This document shows, one piece after another, positions 1-8,429 of a stretch of 60,303 nucleotides of DNA. The notes under the pieces were generated by a model, which searched no databases, was not told the DNA's origin, and saw only the letters and a list, made by a program, of their open reading frames with translations. Source of the stretch: Lysobacterales bacterium (GTDB lineage Bacteria > Pseudomonadota > Gammaproteobacteria > Xanthomonadales > SZUA-36); NCBI GenBank assembly GCA_014238945.1, contig JABAAB010000085.1:1-60303 (forward strand), in the 5' to 3' direction. A program made the translations under genes and the position numbers. Positions within the stretch are counted from its first letter, which is position 1; the number at the start of each line of letters is the position of its first letter.

Positions 1-77
1 GATTCGATGTGATTGAATCGTTCAATGGCGCGGGGATGAGGTTCGAAATTTTCGGCTGTGACGGGGTTGGATGGCAT
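1..77 (-). CDS. 5' end of an unidentified SOS-box-preceded gene (partial)
   Basis: An ATG at 77-75 opens a leftward frame that runs off the window after 25 codons and begins MPSNPVTAENFEPHPR. An AAGGA ribosome-binding site lies 9 bases before the ATG. A near-consensus LexA box sits 20 bases upstream (98-117). The visible N-terminus is hydrophilic, with no signal peptide or membrane segment, so a cytoplasmic protein is likely. The product cannot be recognised from this fragment. The SOS box suggests DNA-damage induction, which is inference from the site alone. Confidence 0.6.
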   Translation of the reverse strand, partial: MPSNPVTAENFEPHPRAIERFNHIE

Positions 78-97
78 GTGATTTGTTCCTTAATATA

Positions 98-117
98 TAC
101 TGTATTAATATACAGTA
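98..117 (-). promoter_or_regulatory. LexA (SOS) box
   Basis: The sequence TACTGTATTAATATACAGTA matches the E. coli-type SOS consensus TACTGTATATATATACAGTA at 18 of 20 positions. It has the required CTG-N10-CAG arms, and the two mismatches are both in the AT spacer. It lies 20 bases upstream of the ATG at 77, where LexA binding would cover the promoter of the leftward gene. The alternating AT core also supplies possible -10 hexamers. No rightward gene starts nearby, so the leftward gene is the natural target. The 251-base stretch 118-368 beyond it is AT-rich and shows no gene. Confidence 0.75.
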
Positions 118-368
118 TATTGAAACATAAATCCATTTATTTATAACTATTACAGTATGTTATAAAATATTCTATCAACAGTTTGGAACCATTCCAGTTC
201 AAATTGAAATGCCATTATTCAGTCCATCCCAGAAATTACGGAATAGTGACCTGAATCATGACATGGCGCTATCGGCCAAGTGTGAACGTCACGTAGCAAT
301 TTATATTCTGATCCAAAATGACCCTGTCCCAGTGAATTTGTGAGGCCGTCAGATCTGGCTCTGGATAT

Positions 369-1118
369 TTATGGGTCGTTCACTCGAGTGACACGCATAC
401 GATACCCACCATCGCTGTTTGCAATCCAGAAGAAAGTGTAGTCGATGTAGGATTCCTTCAACTCTGTGACTTCACCATAAAAATATGATCCGCCCGAGTA
501 ACTGACGATTCCATTGTTGACGGTCCAGGTACCAGAATAAACATTTGGCCCTGGACCCGGTACGTTCTTGATCCATTCTCCATTAGAATTGGTGAATGCT
601 GCGCCATCCACAAGAAAGCTTGATGCATCCAGCACATCTACGGCCACGCCGACAAATGGTTGATCGCTCTCGTTGCTGACTCGTCCCGACAGAGTAAAAC
701 TGCGCTCCAGATCCACATCAAGGACATTGGCACCCACGTTAATGACCAGCACATCGCCATTCACATCCATGCCACACTCCCCGTTGTCGCATACCACACC
801 GTCGTACAGTTCATCGGCATACGCACTGGTTGTGTCTACGGCATTGAAAATGATCTTCCATTCACCAACCGGGATATCGGTGATTTCATAAAATCCTTCA
901 GAATCAGTAACAGCGATCAATCCCGGGGGGTCTTCACCTGTCACCGGGTCGATCAAATCAACAATCACCGGAAATACAGGAGTAGTACCATCGGCGGCGT
1001 CCACAACTGTGCCTGACAGGGTGCCCTGGGCCCATGTCGTGCCGGACAACAGCAGAATAATGGCGGCAAATAATGCTGGCTTTAATCCTGGGTTTCGGCA
1101 ATTTGAAATATATTTCAT
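369..1118 (-). CDS. secreted protein with carboxypeptidase-regulatory-like domains
   Basis: The 249-residue product starts with a clear signal peptide (hydrophobic core ALFAAIILLLSG, cleavage after TWAQ). Residues about 33-100 read like a carboxypeptidase regulatory-like or Cna-B beta-sandwich (GTLSGTVVDAADGTT, then GFYEITDIPVGEW). A second similar unit begins near residue 143 (FTLSGRVSNESDQPFVGVAV). Such domains are usually structural modules of exported proteins. No catalytic domain is attached, which is unusual since the fold normally decorates an enzyme or receptor. The ATG at 1118 is used; a TTG one codon earlier is possible. It faces away from the rhamnose operon and stands alone. Specific function is unknown. 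Confidence 0.65.
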   Translation of the reverse strand: MKYISNCRNPGLKPALFAAIILLLSGTTWAQGTLSGTVVDAADGTTPVFPVIVDLIDPVTGEDPPGLIAVTDSEGFYEITDIPVGEWKIIFNAVDTTSAYADELYDGVVCDNGECGMDVNGDVLVINVGANVLDVDLERSFTLSGRVSNESDQPFVGVAVDVLDASSFLVDGAAFTNSNGEWIKNVPGPGPNVYSGTWTVNNGIVSYSGGSYFYGEVTELKESYIDYTFFWIANSDGGYRMRVTRVNDP

Positions 1119-1342
1119 CAATGTACTGTTCGCTCTTCAAAAAATATCAGCCGGCCGCAGTCTCCCCTGACTGCGTTCAAACAGGCCGAATTTTGTGTGA
1201 ATTTTCCCCTTCTGTATTGCGGTTGTTATTCAAGTTATTAGTGCAATACTGATACCTTAACTGACAACTTCAATCAATTCAAAACTATTACGAAAAAGGG
1301 TCTACTGGTGATGCGGGGGCCGAGGGGAGCAGTGTTTTCCGG

Positions 1343-2248
1343 TCAGAAACGAATCTCGAAAACCCCGCCAAAAATCGGTGCGGGATCGTAACTGCTCTCG
1401 TCTATGACAACACCGGTCGCGTCTTTCAGCTTCAGTGTTCCATCCAGTTCGAGGCCGGCGAAGAGGGTCAGAAGAATGCTGGACTCCAACTTCAGTGAAC
1501 TGGTAATGACAATGGGCAGGGACTGGTCGCGGCCGACGCCGCCGGCTGCCGGGCCCTCATCGTCGAGGCGGAATTCGATGTCCTCGTAACGACCGGCGAG
1601 GCCCAGGGACCAGTCATCGTTCAGTTGGTAACTCAGGGTCAGACCGGGGCCCTGTGAGACGGCCAGTTCACGACCGGTCGACAGGTTCAGGCGCTCGGTA
1701 ATATCCCAGTCCAATGCCAGTAGCGGGAAGATTCGGGCACCGTCCTCGAGTCGTGAGAACACCCCCATACCCGGGCCGATGGTGAGGTTTTCATTCAACC
1801 GCCAGGCGGCGGCCAGATAGAGACCGTAGGTGCTGTCGTCACCGGATCCTTTCTCGCCATTGAACCGCAGCGTGGGGGTGACGAACATCATGCCGGTTGT
1901 TCCCAGTCCAAAACGTCCACTGACCGATACCCGGGCATCTTCAATCTTGTTCCAGGGATTCCCTCCGCCGAAGGCATCGAGACCGTCGAATTCGTAGCTG
2001 GATTTGCCACCCCCCACCGAGAAACCAATGGATTTACGCGGGTCCCAGCTGTAGTCCGCACCTGCGCTGATAAACCAGCGATCAACGGCAAATCCGCCAT
2101 CGGTCAGATCGGTCTCGGACTGGTGAACTCCGGCGACATCCAGCTTAAATGTCCATTGACCCTCCTGTTGATCCTGGGCGGTAGCCGGCAGGGCATAAAT
2201 TATTGACAGCAGCGCAATCGCAGCAATTCTCGTGGTCTGTTTGATCAT
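1343..2248 (-). CDS. outer-membrane beta-barrel protein
   Basis: The 301-residue product has a signal peptide (IAAIALLSIIYALPATAQD) and then alternating amphipathic strands rich in Gly, Tyr, Trp and Leu (for example LYLAAAWRLNENLTIGPGM, WSLGLAGRYEDIEFRLD). It ends in Phe (GGVFEIRF), the terminal aromatic residue used for insertion by the BAM complex. This is the pattern of a small outer-membrane barrel or transporter-like protein. Predicted strands run through the whole mature chain, with no separate periplasmic domain. The substrate cannot be told. It is transcribed divergently from the rhamnose operon. Confidence 0.65.
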   Translation of the reverse strand: MIKQTTRIAAIALLSIIYALPATAQDQQEGQWTFKLDVAGVHQSETDLTDGGFAVDRWFISAGADYSWDPRKSIGFSVGGGKSSYEFDGLDAFGGGNPWNKIEDARVSVSGRFGLGTTGMMFVTPTLRFNGEKGSGDDSTYGLYLAAAWRLNENLTIGPGMGVFSRLEDGARIFPLLALDWDITERLNLSTGRELAVSQGPGLTLSYQLNDDWSLGLAGRYEDIEFRLDDEGPAAGGVGRDQSLPIVITSSLKLESSILLTLFAGLELDGTLKLKDATGVVIDESSYDPAPIFGGVFEIRF

Positions 2249-2532
2249 GTGTAGCCCTGCATAAATATATTCCTTCCAGGATGGATGGTCACGGTGGAGT
2301 TCAGCTTATAGAAAGTCCACGCAAAAGTCAGGAATACGGCGGGCCGGACAGCAAACACGACACCAACGCATTTTTAATTGCCGTCAATAAGCACAATCTA
2401 ATGGGCGACACGATAGATATGTGTTCCGCCCCCGCAATCCCACGTGGTGATATACGACTCCTACCGCTAACCAAATTTGTCTGTAAAGAAACCGCGTAAA
2501 CGCGTATATTCAAATTTACCCGGAGGAAATCA

Positions 2533-3585
2533 ATGAAGCTGTTTATTACAGGCGGGGCCGGCTTTATCGGCTCAGCCGTCATTCGAAAAGCCGTGCTGGA
2601 ACAAGGGCATGAAGTCGTCAATATTGATTGCCTGACCTATGCCGGTAATCTCGAGTCGCTCGAGTCCGTGGAAAATAACCCGAATTACAGCTTTGCCCAG
2701 GTCGATATCTGCGACCAGGAAAGTATCGATGGACTGTTTGAGACCCATGAACCCGACGCGATCATGCACCTCGCAGCCGAGAGCCACGTCGATCGTTCAA
2801 TTGACGGTCCGGCGGAGTTTATCCAGACCAATATCATCGGTACCTACTCATTGCTGACCGCAGCCAGGTCCTATTTCACCGGTCTGAGTGGTGATAGACG
2901 CCGTCAATTCCGTTTTCATCATGTATCCACCGATGAAGTATATGGTTCGCTGGGTGATGATGGGTTTTTCATGGAAACAACCCCCTACCAACCCAATTCA
3001 CCCTATTCCGCGAGTAAGGCATCTTCGGATCACCTGGTACGTGCCTGGCACCACACTTTTGGGCTTCCGGTAGTCACCACCAATTGCTCGAACAATTATG
3101 GTCCCTACCAGTTTCCTGAAAAACTAATCCCGCTGGTCATCCTCAATGCGCTGGAGGGCAAACCCCTGCCGGTTTACGGCAAGGGTGAAAATATCCGCGA
3201 CTGGCTGTACGTGGATGACCATGCCGAAGCCTTACTGCTGTGCCTGATCAAAGGTGACATTGGTGAGACCTACAATATCGGCGGCCACAACGAGAAGACC
3301 AATCTTGAAGTCGTCCACAACATCTGTGATCTGCTGGATGAACTCAGACCCGGCGATAAACCAAGACGCGGGCTGATCGAGTTTGTCAAAGACCGGCCGG
3401 GACACGATCTGCGTTATGCGATCGATGCCTCGAAAATTCAGAATGAGCTGGACTTCAAACCAACCCAGACCTTTGAATCGGGTATGCGGGAAACCATTAA
3501 GTGGTACCTGGAACACCAACAGGGATGGTGCCGCCGGGTGCAGGACGGCAGTTACCGGCGCGAACGACTGGGACACGGAGAGTAA
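2533..3585 (+). CDS. rfbB: dTDP-glucose 4,6-dehydratase
   Basis: This enzyme catalyses the second step of dTDP-L-rhamnose synthesis, converting dTDP-glucose to dTDP-4-keto-6-deoxyglucose with bound NAD+. The 350-residue length is normal for RmlB. Residues 7-13 are the Rossmann GGAGFIG loop. [10 protein letters not shown] carries the Thr/Asp/Glu catalytic cluster, and Tyr158 and Lys162 (YSASK) form the short-chain dehydrogenase pair. Binding motifs [10 protein letters not shown] and [18 protein letters not shown] are intact. GGAGG six bases before the ATG fixes the start. It heads a four-gene operon in the order B-A-C-D, and rfbA begins one base after its stop. Confidence 0.97.
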   Translation: MKLFITGGAGFIGSAVIRKAVLEQGHEVVNIDCLTYAGNLESLESVENNPNYSFAQVDICDQESIDGLFETHEPDAIMHLAAESHVDRSIDGPAEFIQTNIIGTYSLLTAARSYFTGLSGDRRRQFRFHHVSTDEVYGSLGDDGFFMETTPYQPNSPYSASKASSDHLVRAWHHTFGLPVVTTNCSNNYGPYQFPEKLIPLVILNALEGKPLPVYGKGENIRDWLYVDDHAEALLLCLIKGDIGETYNIGGHNEKTNLEVVHNICDLLDELRPGDKPRRGLIEFVKDRPGHDLRYAIDASKIQNELDFKPTQTFESGMRETIKWYLEHQQGWCRRVQDGSYRRERLGHGE

Positions 3586-3586
3586 C

Positions 3587-4468
3587 GTGACAAAACGCAG
3601 AGGCATCATCCTGGCAGGCGGCAGTGGCAGCCGGCTACACCCATTGACGCTGGCGGTCAGCAAACAACTGCTGCCGATCTATGACAAGCCGATGATTTAC
3701 TACCCGCTGTCCATCCTGATGCTGGCCGGAATCAGGGACATACTGATCATCAGCACACCCCATGATCTGCCAAACTTCCAGACCCTGCTGGGGGACGGAA
3801 GCCGCTGGGGACTTGATATTCAATATGCACAACAGCCCCGACCCGAAGGGCTCGCACAGGCATTCATCATCGGCGAAAATTTCATTGGAAGCGATCCTTC
3901 ATGTCTGATCCTGGGAGACAACATATTCTATGGGTCCGGTATCAGAAAATTGCTCAGATCTGCTGATGAAACCCCCGAGGGTGCGACCGTGTTTGGCTAT
4001 TATGTACGTGATCCGGAGCGTTATGGCGTGGTCAGTTTCGATGCTGATGGAAACGTGCTTGATCTGGAGGAAAAACCACAGGATCCAAAGTCCAATTATG
4101 CCGTTACCGGTCTGTACTTCTACGACAACGATGTAGTGGACATCGCCAGGAACCTGAAGCCCTCACCACGTGGCGAACTTGAAATTACCGATGTGAATAT
4201 CGAATATCATCGCAGCGGCCGGCTCAACGTCAAACTGCTGAGTAGGGGTACTGCCTGGCTGGACACCGGCACACACGAGTCACTGGTCGAGGCAACCACC
4301 TACGTTGAAGCGGTGGAAAGCAGGCAGGGACTCAAGGTCTCCTGTCCGGAAGAGATCGCCTGGTTGATGGGATATATTTCCACCGAGCAACTCGAGGCGC
4401 TGGCGGCGCCATTGCTCAAAGGCCAGTATGGCCGGTACCTGCTCGATCTGGTGCACAGGGGTCGGTGA
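3587..4468 (+). CDS. rfbA: glucose-1-phosphate thymidylyltransferase
   Basis: RmlA makes dTDP-glucose from glucose-1-phosphate and dTTP, the entry step to dTDP-rhamnose. The 293-residue product has the nucleotide-binding loop [13 protein letters not shown] near residues 9-21, [17 protein letters not shown] with the catalytic Lys, and LGDNIFYG with a metal-binding Asp. I chose the GTG at 3587, two bases after the rfbB stop, because the family motif then begins a few residues from the start. The in-frame reading further upstream lies entirely inside rfbB and is unlike the family. The C-terminal helical region with [11 protein letters not shown] is typical of RmlA. Confidence 0.96.
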   Translation: MTKRRGIILAGGSGSRLHPLTLAVSKQLLPIYDKPMIYYPLSILMLAGIRDILIISTPHDLPNFQTLLGDGSRWGLDIQYAQQPRPEGLAQAFIIGENFIGSDPSCLILGDNIFYGSGIRKLLRSADETPEGATVFGYYVRDPERYGVVSFDADGNVLDLEEKPQDPKSNYAVTGLYFYDNDVVDIARNLKPSPRGELEITDVNIEYHRSGRLNVKLLSRGTAWLDTGTHESLVEATTYVEAVESRQGLKVSCPEEIAWLMGYISTEQLEALAAPLLKGQYGRYLLDLVHRGR

Positions 4469-4471
4469 ATC

Positions 4472-5035
4472 GTGAAAATCAGGACCACAAAACTGGAGGG
4501 CGCAATCATCATTGAACCGGCGGTTTTTGGTGATGAGCGGGGTTTCTTCCTGGAAACCTGGAACCGGGACCGGTACCAGGAGGCAGGTATCGGGCTACCT
4601 TTTGTACAGGACAATATCTCCTACTCACAAAAAGGGGTGTTGCGTGGACTGCATTTTCAATACCCCCACGCACAGGGCAAACTGGTGCAGGTGATTTCCG
4701 GTGAGGTTTTTGATATTGCCGTCGACATCCGCAGAGGCAGCCCTACATTCGGTGAATCCGTCGGGGTGATGCTCACAGGTGAACTGAAAAACCAATTCTA
4801 TGTCCCCCCGGGCTTTGCACACGGATTTTGCGTGGTGAGTGACACGGCCATGTTTGCTTATAAGTGCACGGACATGTATCACCCGGAAACCGAGCATTCG
4901 CTGGCCTGGGATGACCCGGATCTGAATATCCAGTGGCCACTGAGCCAGCCCCGGCTTTCTGACAAAGACCGTCAGGCAAGTCGGTTAAAAGACCTGGATG
5001 AGGCCGTTCTGCCCGTTTACCAGGCTTCACAATGA
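4472..5035 (+). CDS. rfbC: dTDP-4-dehydrorhamnose 3,5-epimerase
   Basis: RmlC epimerises dTDP-4-keto-6-deoxyglucose at C3 and C5. The 187-residue length fits the family. GVLRGLHFQYP contains the catalytic His (His61), FGDERGFFLETW is the N-terminal substrate loop, and NQFYVPPGFAHGF plus AYKCTDMYHPETEHSL form the cupin core. The start is a GTG three bases after the rfbA stop. The stop overlaps the rfbD start by four bases (ATGA), a sign of translational coupling within the operon. Confidence 0.95.
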   Translation: MKIRTTKLEGAIIIEPAVFGDERGFFLETWNRDRYQEAGIGLPFVQDNISYSQKGVLRGLHFQYPHAQGKLVQVISGEVFDIAVDIRRGSPTFGESVGVMLTGELKNQFYVPPGFAHGFCVVSDTAMFAYKCTDMYHPETEHSLAWDDPDLNIQWPLSQPRLSDKDRQASRLKDLDEAVLPVYQASQ

Positions 5036-5949
5036 GCAAAACGCGTGTCCTGATAACCGGGTCACCCGGACAGGTCGGATCACATCTTGTTTCCCATTTT
5101 GAAGACTCGAGCATCCTGGTGGCCGCCGTGGGTCCCGGTGAAGCGGGTGAACCACAGATCGACTTCACCGACGAACAGGCTATTCGTCAGCTGGTTCGGG
5201 ATTTCAAACCCCGGATTATCATCAATCCGGCGGCTTATACCGCGGTCGACCGGGCAGAAACCGAAACCACCCTTGCCCACCAGATAAACGCCGTGGCACC
5301 CGGGATTCTTGCCGAAGAAGCGGCCCGTCTGGACAGTCTGCTGATACATTATTCGACCGATTACGTTTTTGACGGTAGCGGGGACACGCCCTGGCGGGAA
5401 TCCGATGCCTGTGCACCCCAAAACATCTATGGACAGACCAAGTTGGACGGCGAACTGGCGGTTCAGAACAAGCACCGGAAATCATTCATCATCCGCACCA
5501 GTTGGGTGGTCAGCTCAGTAGGTCAAAACTTCATCAAGACCATGCTGCGGCTTGGGCAAGAACGCGAGGAGCTGTCCATCATAGACGACCAGAAGGGTGC
5601 GCCCGCCTGCGCCTCTGACCTGGCCCGTTTGACCGCGCACATTGTATCCCGTTGTACCGACCGGGGAGATCAGTGGACCCTTGACCAGGCAGGTGTCTAT
5701 CACCTGACCAGCCAGGGAACCACATCCTGGTACGAGATCGCCCGTTTCGTGTTTGCCACTGCAAGGGCACGGGGTATGGAACTCAAGGTAAAAAAGGTCC
5801 ATGCCATACCGACATCCCAGTACCCGACACCGGCGGTCCGGCCTCTGAACTCACGTCTGGATTGCAGCAGGTTCAGTGAAGTCTTTGACCAGGCACCCGT
5901 TGCATGGCAGGACGGTGTCAGGGACATTGTCACTGAATTGATTAACTGA
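5032..5949 (+). CDS. rfbD: dTDP-4-dehydrorhamnose reductase
   Basis: RmlD reduces dTDP-6-deoxy-L-lyxo-4-hexulose to dTDP-L-rhamnose with NAD(P)H, the last pathway step. The 305-residue product has the Rossmann loop ITGSPGQVGSHL near the N-terminus (the family often has G-x-x-GQ-x-G), INPAAYTAVDRAE, STDYVFDG and the YGQTK catalytic Tyr/Lys pair. It overlaps rfbC by four bases. It closes the operon, so the window encodes the complete route from glucose-1-phosphate to dTDP-rhamnose. The 222 bases that follow (5950-6171) contain no gene that I can see. Confidence 0.95.
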   Translation: MSKTRVLITGSPGQVGSHLVSHFEDSSILVAAVGPGEAGEPQIDFTDEQAIRQLVRDFKPRIIINPAAYTAVDRAETETTLAHQINAVAPGILAEEAARLDSLLIHYSTDYVFDGSGDTPWRESDACAPQNIYGQTKLDGELAVQNKHRKSFIIRTSWVVSSVGQNFIKTMLRLGQEREELSIIDDQKGAPACASDLARLTAHIVSRCTDRGDQWTLDQAGVYHLTSQGTTSWYEIARFVFATARARGMELKVKKVHAIPTSQYPTPAVRPLNSRLDCSRFSEVFDQAPVAWQDGVRDIVTELIN

Positions 5950-6171
5950 CCCTTGCACAACGGAAACAGCATGTTGCCACCCAGGCCAGTCATCAATGTG
6001 GGTACAGACCGAAAATGCGTGGGCAACACGGCACTGAATCAGGCAACAGTCCGGCAAATCCCGGCCTCTGGCAGCCGTGTTCAACCATTGAACAAATCAA
6101 TACAAGACGGAATCCCCTGACCTGATTATTCTGACAGATTTTCTCGACCCATTCGGCCTGATGGGCTCGTC

Positions 6172-6681
6172 TCAGCGGATTTCATCCGGTGGCTTACAAC
6201 CGGTATCATTTCCTTCGCAGGCCAGCGTGGTAAATACCTCCGACTGGATCAGCCAGCGGTCATCCACCGCACGCTGCCACTTGGCAGAATAAACACCGGA
6301 AGCATGGATGACCTCACCCTCGGCACTGAAATGGCAGTTCCAGTCGCCAAGTTCCTCTGCCAGACCCCAGGCCCCATTGATGCGGATTTCACGGGTGTCG
6401 CGCTGACACACGAAGCCCGGGTCCGTGGCAAACGTGGACGCCCACAAATCCGTCTCTCCCTCTGCACCATGCGACTGCTGGCTGCGACCGGTAATGATGT
6501 GGTATTCGGGGGCAAAGAATCGCCCGATGGCATCCAGGTCCTGTTCGCGGATGGCCTGGTTGAAGGCCTGCCGGGTGGCGCGAATATCAGCCTGGTCCCC
6601 TTTGTATTTATCGGTTGCCGCAGCAGTGGTGAAACTGCCCGGGAACAGCAGGGCAAACAAAACCACGCTGGGAATTTTCAC
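6172..6681 (-). CDS. secreted SnoaL/DUF4440-like NTF2-fold protein
   Basis: I used the GTG at 6681, preceded by AGG at close spacing, which gives 169 residues with a signal peptide (VKIPSVVLFALLFPGSFTTAAA). The mature part reads like an NTF2-like/DUF4440 fold: ATRQAFNQAIREQDLDAIGRFFAP, then YHIITGRS, and a final strand WQRAVDDRWLIQSEVF. A longer in-frame reading would overlap the upstream gene and lacks a leader. Such proteins are small cone-shaped barrels that bind ligands or act as isomerase-like enzymes; no specific activity can be assigned. It lies 22 bases behind the 363-residue secreted protein and is probably cotranscribed with it. Confidence 0.7.
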   Translation of the reverse strand: MKIPSVVLFALLFPGSFTTAAATDKYKGDQADIRATRQAFNQAIREQDLDAIGRFFAPEYHIITGRSQQSHGAEGETDLWASTFATDPGFVCQRDTREIRINGAWGLAEELGDWNCHFSAEGEVIHASGVYSAKWQRAVDDRWLIQSEVFTTLACEGNDTGCKPPDEIR

Positions 6682-6703
6682 TTTGACCTTTTGGGTTCCG
6701 TGT

Positions 6704-7795
6704 TCAATACAACATCCACACAAAGCCCCGTTCTGTATTCTCACCCAACAGGGTGATGCTGTTAAAGGTGGGGTCGTACAAGACCGATCCCGCAACCCGG
6801 CTGGATGAATCACAATCCTGGATCATCAAGTCAAAGTTGGCCTGGTTGAAGTTGTGGTCGGGCACCTCGATGGTGCCATCCAGAGTGCAATCATTCATGT
6901 TCCCGGTAATGCTGCCATCCGCTCCAATATTTGCCTCACCGATAATGACATCGGTGGTCGCGATCCCGTAAGTGCCCGACAGCATTTCGAGGCTCAGGGG
7001 ATTCTGGAAGGAAGACAAACGCGTCGCAGTCATGGACTCGGTGAAACCATCGTCCATGGTCATGAAACCATCTTCATCGTAGAATCCGCTGCCGGATACC
7101 GGTGTTGGCCCGCCACCCGACAATGAATAGGTTGACGCGGAAAATTCGAATGGGTTCATTTCCTCACCAGTGGTATTCCAGCTGCCCAGACCGACCAGGT
7201 TGAACGAGGTACCAAAACCAAAGGTCTCGGTGCCCAGCATGTAGGTCATATCCCCGTTGGCAAACAGCAATGCGGTCCCGGTAGTGACAATGACTTGACC
7301 GCTTTCCTCATCCCATACTGCACGCGAAATACTGTAGTTACCGTGTACCGGACTCTCAGTACAATTAAGCCCGTCTATTGCCACCAGCCGTGTCATCGGG
7401 ATTGAACCACTGCCAAATTGCGGATCATTGGACTGGTAGTCGAGCTGAGCTTCGGCGCAGTCCTCAAAACTGAGCGTCATCGTCCCCCAGATTTCACGGT
7501 TGACATCATTGGGATCAAACTCGCCGAACTTCATACCCGACTGAACCCAGGTGTCGCCCGTTGTCGTGTTGCCATCATTGTCGCCGACGGTGATCAGGAA
7601 GGTTGGTGTGCCATCCGGATTGTAGACGTACCAGTAAATGACGGTCCTGCCACCCGTTATTACCTCAACGGAAAGACCGTGACCGTCCTGGAACGGATTG
7701 AACCAGGAGCCGCTGAGGGATGAGTCGATATCTTTCGCCCACAGCGATTGGCTGAGCACGCAGAACAGTGCTAAAACAGCTTTGATAGTTTTCAA
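6704..7795 (-). CDS. secreted protein with GxWxNPxxDGxGL domain
   Basis: The 363-residue product has a signal peptide (IKAVLALFCVLSQSLWA). Residues about 27-145 form a domain beginning GSWFNPFQDGHGLSVEV, with TVIYWYVY, IWGTM and IPMTRL, and ending at a Cys. The same domain ends the serine hydrolase at 36585-38024, so it is an independent module. The remainder is Gly/Thr/Ser-rich beta-strand sequence with no catalytic motif that I recognise. The start is TTG, with AGGGA upstream, and no ATG lies nearby. A periplasmic or surface location is likely. Function is unknown. Confidence 0.7.
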   Translation of the reverse strand: MKTIKAVLALFCVLSQSLWAKDIDSSLSGSWFNPFQDGHGLSVEVITGGRTVIYWYVYNPDGTPTFLITVGDNDGNTTTGDTWVQSGMKFGEFDPNDVNREIWGTMTLSFEDCAEAQLDYQSNDPQFGSGSIPMTRLVAIDGLNCTESPVHGNYSISRAVWDEESGQVIVTTGTALLFANGDMTYMLGTETFGFGTSFNLVGLGSWNTTGEEMNPFEFSASTYSLSGGGPTPVSGSGFYDEDGFMTMDDGFTESMTATRLSSFQNPLSLEMLSGTYGIATTDVIIGEANIGADGSITGNMNDCTLDGTIEVPDHNFNQANFDLMIQDCDSSSRVAGSVLYDPTFNSITLLGENTERGFVWMLY

Positions 7796-7984
7796 CTATT
7801 GTCCCTTCCCTGGGTTAGTGAAGGTCTGATGCCAGTTAACATCATCTGACAACGAAAAATCAATTTAATTTGATCAGAAGCCGGTATGGTCACCACCGAC
7901 CAAACAGGCATACATGAAGCACCATCTCTGCCGCCTCTCCAGTGAGTAACAGAGCCCCCTCTAAATATCGCGGTTATCAGGCGA

Positions 7985-8284
7985 TTAATTGCCTTCGAAA
8001 CCGTCTTCGAACAGCGTGTCTTTAATCTCGGCGTTGGCCCAGAAACCACCGGCCAGGCTGAATTGACCGCCACTGGAGATTTGCGGGTTGGCATCGTGTT
8101 GACCGATGGTACCGGTCAGGGAAAAGTCGCCACCTGAGGATGTGCCGCCCCCGCTGTCTATGGTGCTCTTGGTAATTTCGAAATCCCCACCCTGTGACTG
8201 GGCAAAAGCGCCGACACAAATGACGGACCCCGCAGAAACTGCAAGGATAAGTAAGGCAGAATGAATTGCTTTTTTTATGTTCAT
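7985..8284 (-). CDS. small secreted protein, GGDFxLTGTIGQ type
   Basis: The ATG at 8284 gives a 99-residue protein with a signal peptide (ALLILAVSAGSVICVGAFAQ). A short mature part contains the repeated pattern SGGDFSLTGTIGQHDA and SGGQFSLAGGFW. This pattern is common in short secreted proteins and at the N-terminus of larger surface proteins. An upstream extension in the same frame is ignored because the leader starts at this Met. The ribosome-binding site is weak. A -24/-12-like promoter lies at 8341-8355. Function is unknown. Confidence 0.6.
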   Translation of the reverse strand: MNIKKAIHSALLILAVSAGSVICVGAFAQSQGGDFEITKSTIDSGGGTSSGGDFSLTGTIGQHDANPQISSGGQFSLAGGFWANAEIKDTLFEDGFEGN

Positions 8285-8339
8285 TGTTACACCGGAAAGG
8301 AGACAGGCCGAACCAACCATAATCCAGACTCTGGTTATT

Positions 8340-8356
8340 TGCAAAAAAACCGCCAA
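8340..8356 (-). promoter_or_regulatory. possible sigma-54 promoter (weak)
   Basis: Read leftward, TTGGCGGTTTTTTTGCA has GG-N10-GC spacing with a TTGCA -12 element. It deviates from the usual CAC in the -24 element and is helped by a run of T. It would start transcription about 45 bases before the ATG at 8284. Chance matches of this quality are expected in a window this size. Confidence 0.3.
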
Positions 8357-8429
8357 ATTCGCACTTTGTGAATTTTCCGACGACGTATGCGGTATATTAC
8401 CTGCTGCCCTGAATCGAGGAATTTTTGAC

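Noticed and set aside
69-87. A TGGCA-N-TTGT pattern pointing right at the left edge
   Set aside because: GT replaces GC and no rightward gene follows.
1242-1258. A weak GG-N10-GC pattern before the carboxypeptidase-like protein
   Set aside because: Only the -12 part is good; chance matches at this quality are expected in this window.
2281-2499. A 72-codon frame before rfbB
   Set aside because: No good ribosome-binding site, domain or leader; the gap is more likely promoter DNA.
3383-3586. Longer N-terminus of rfbA
   Set aside because: It reads through rfbB in another frame and has no RmlA similarity.
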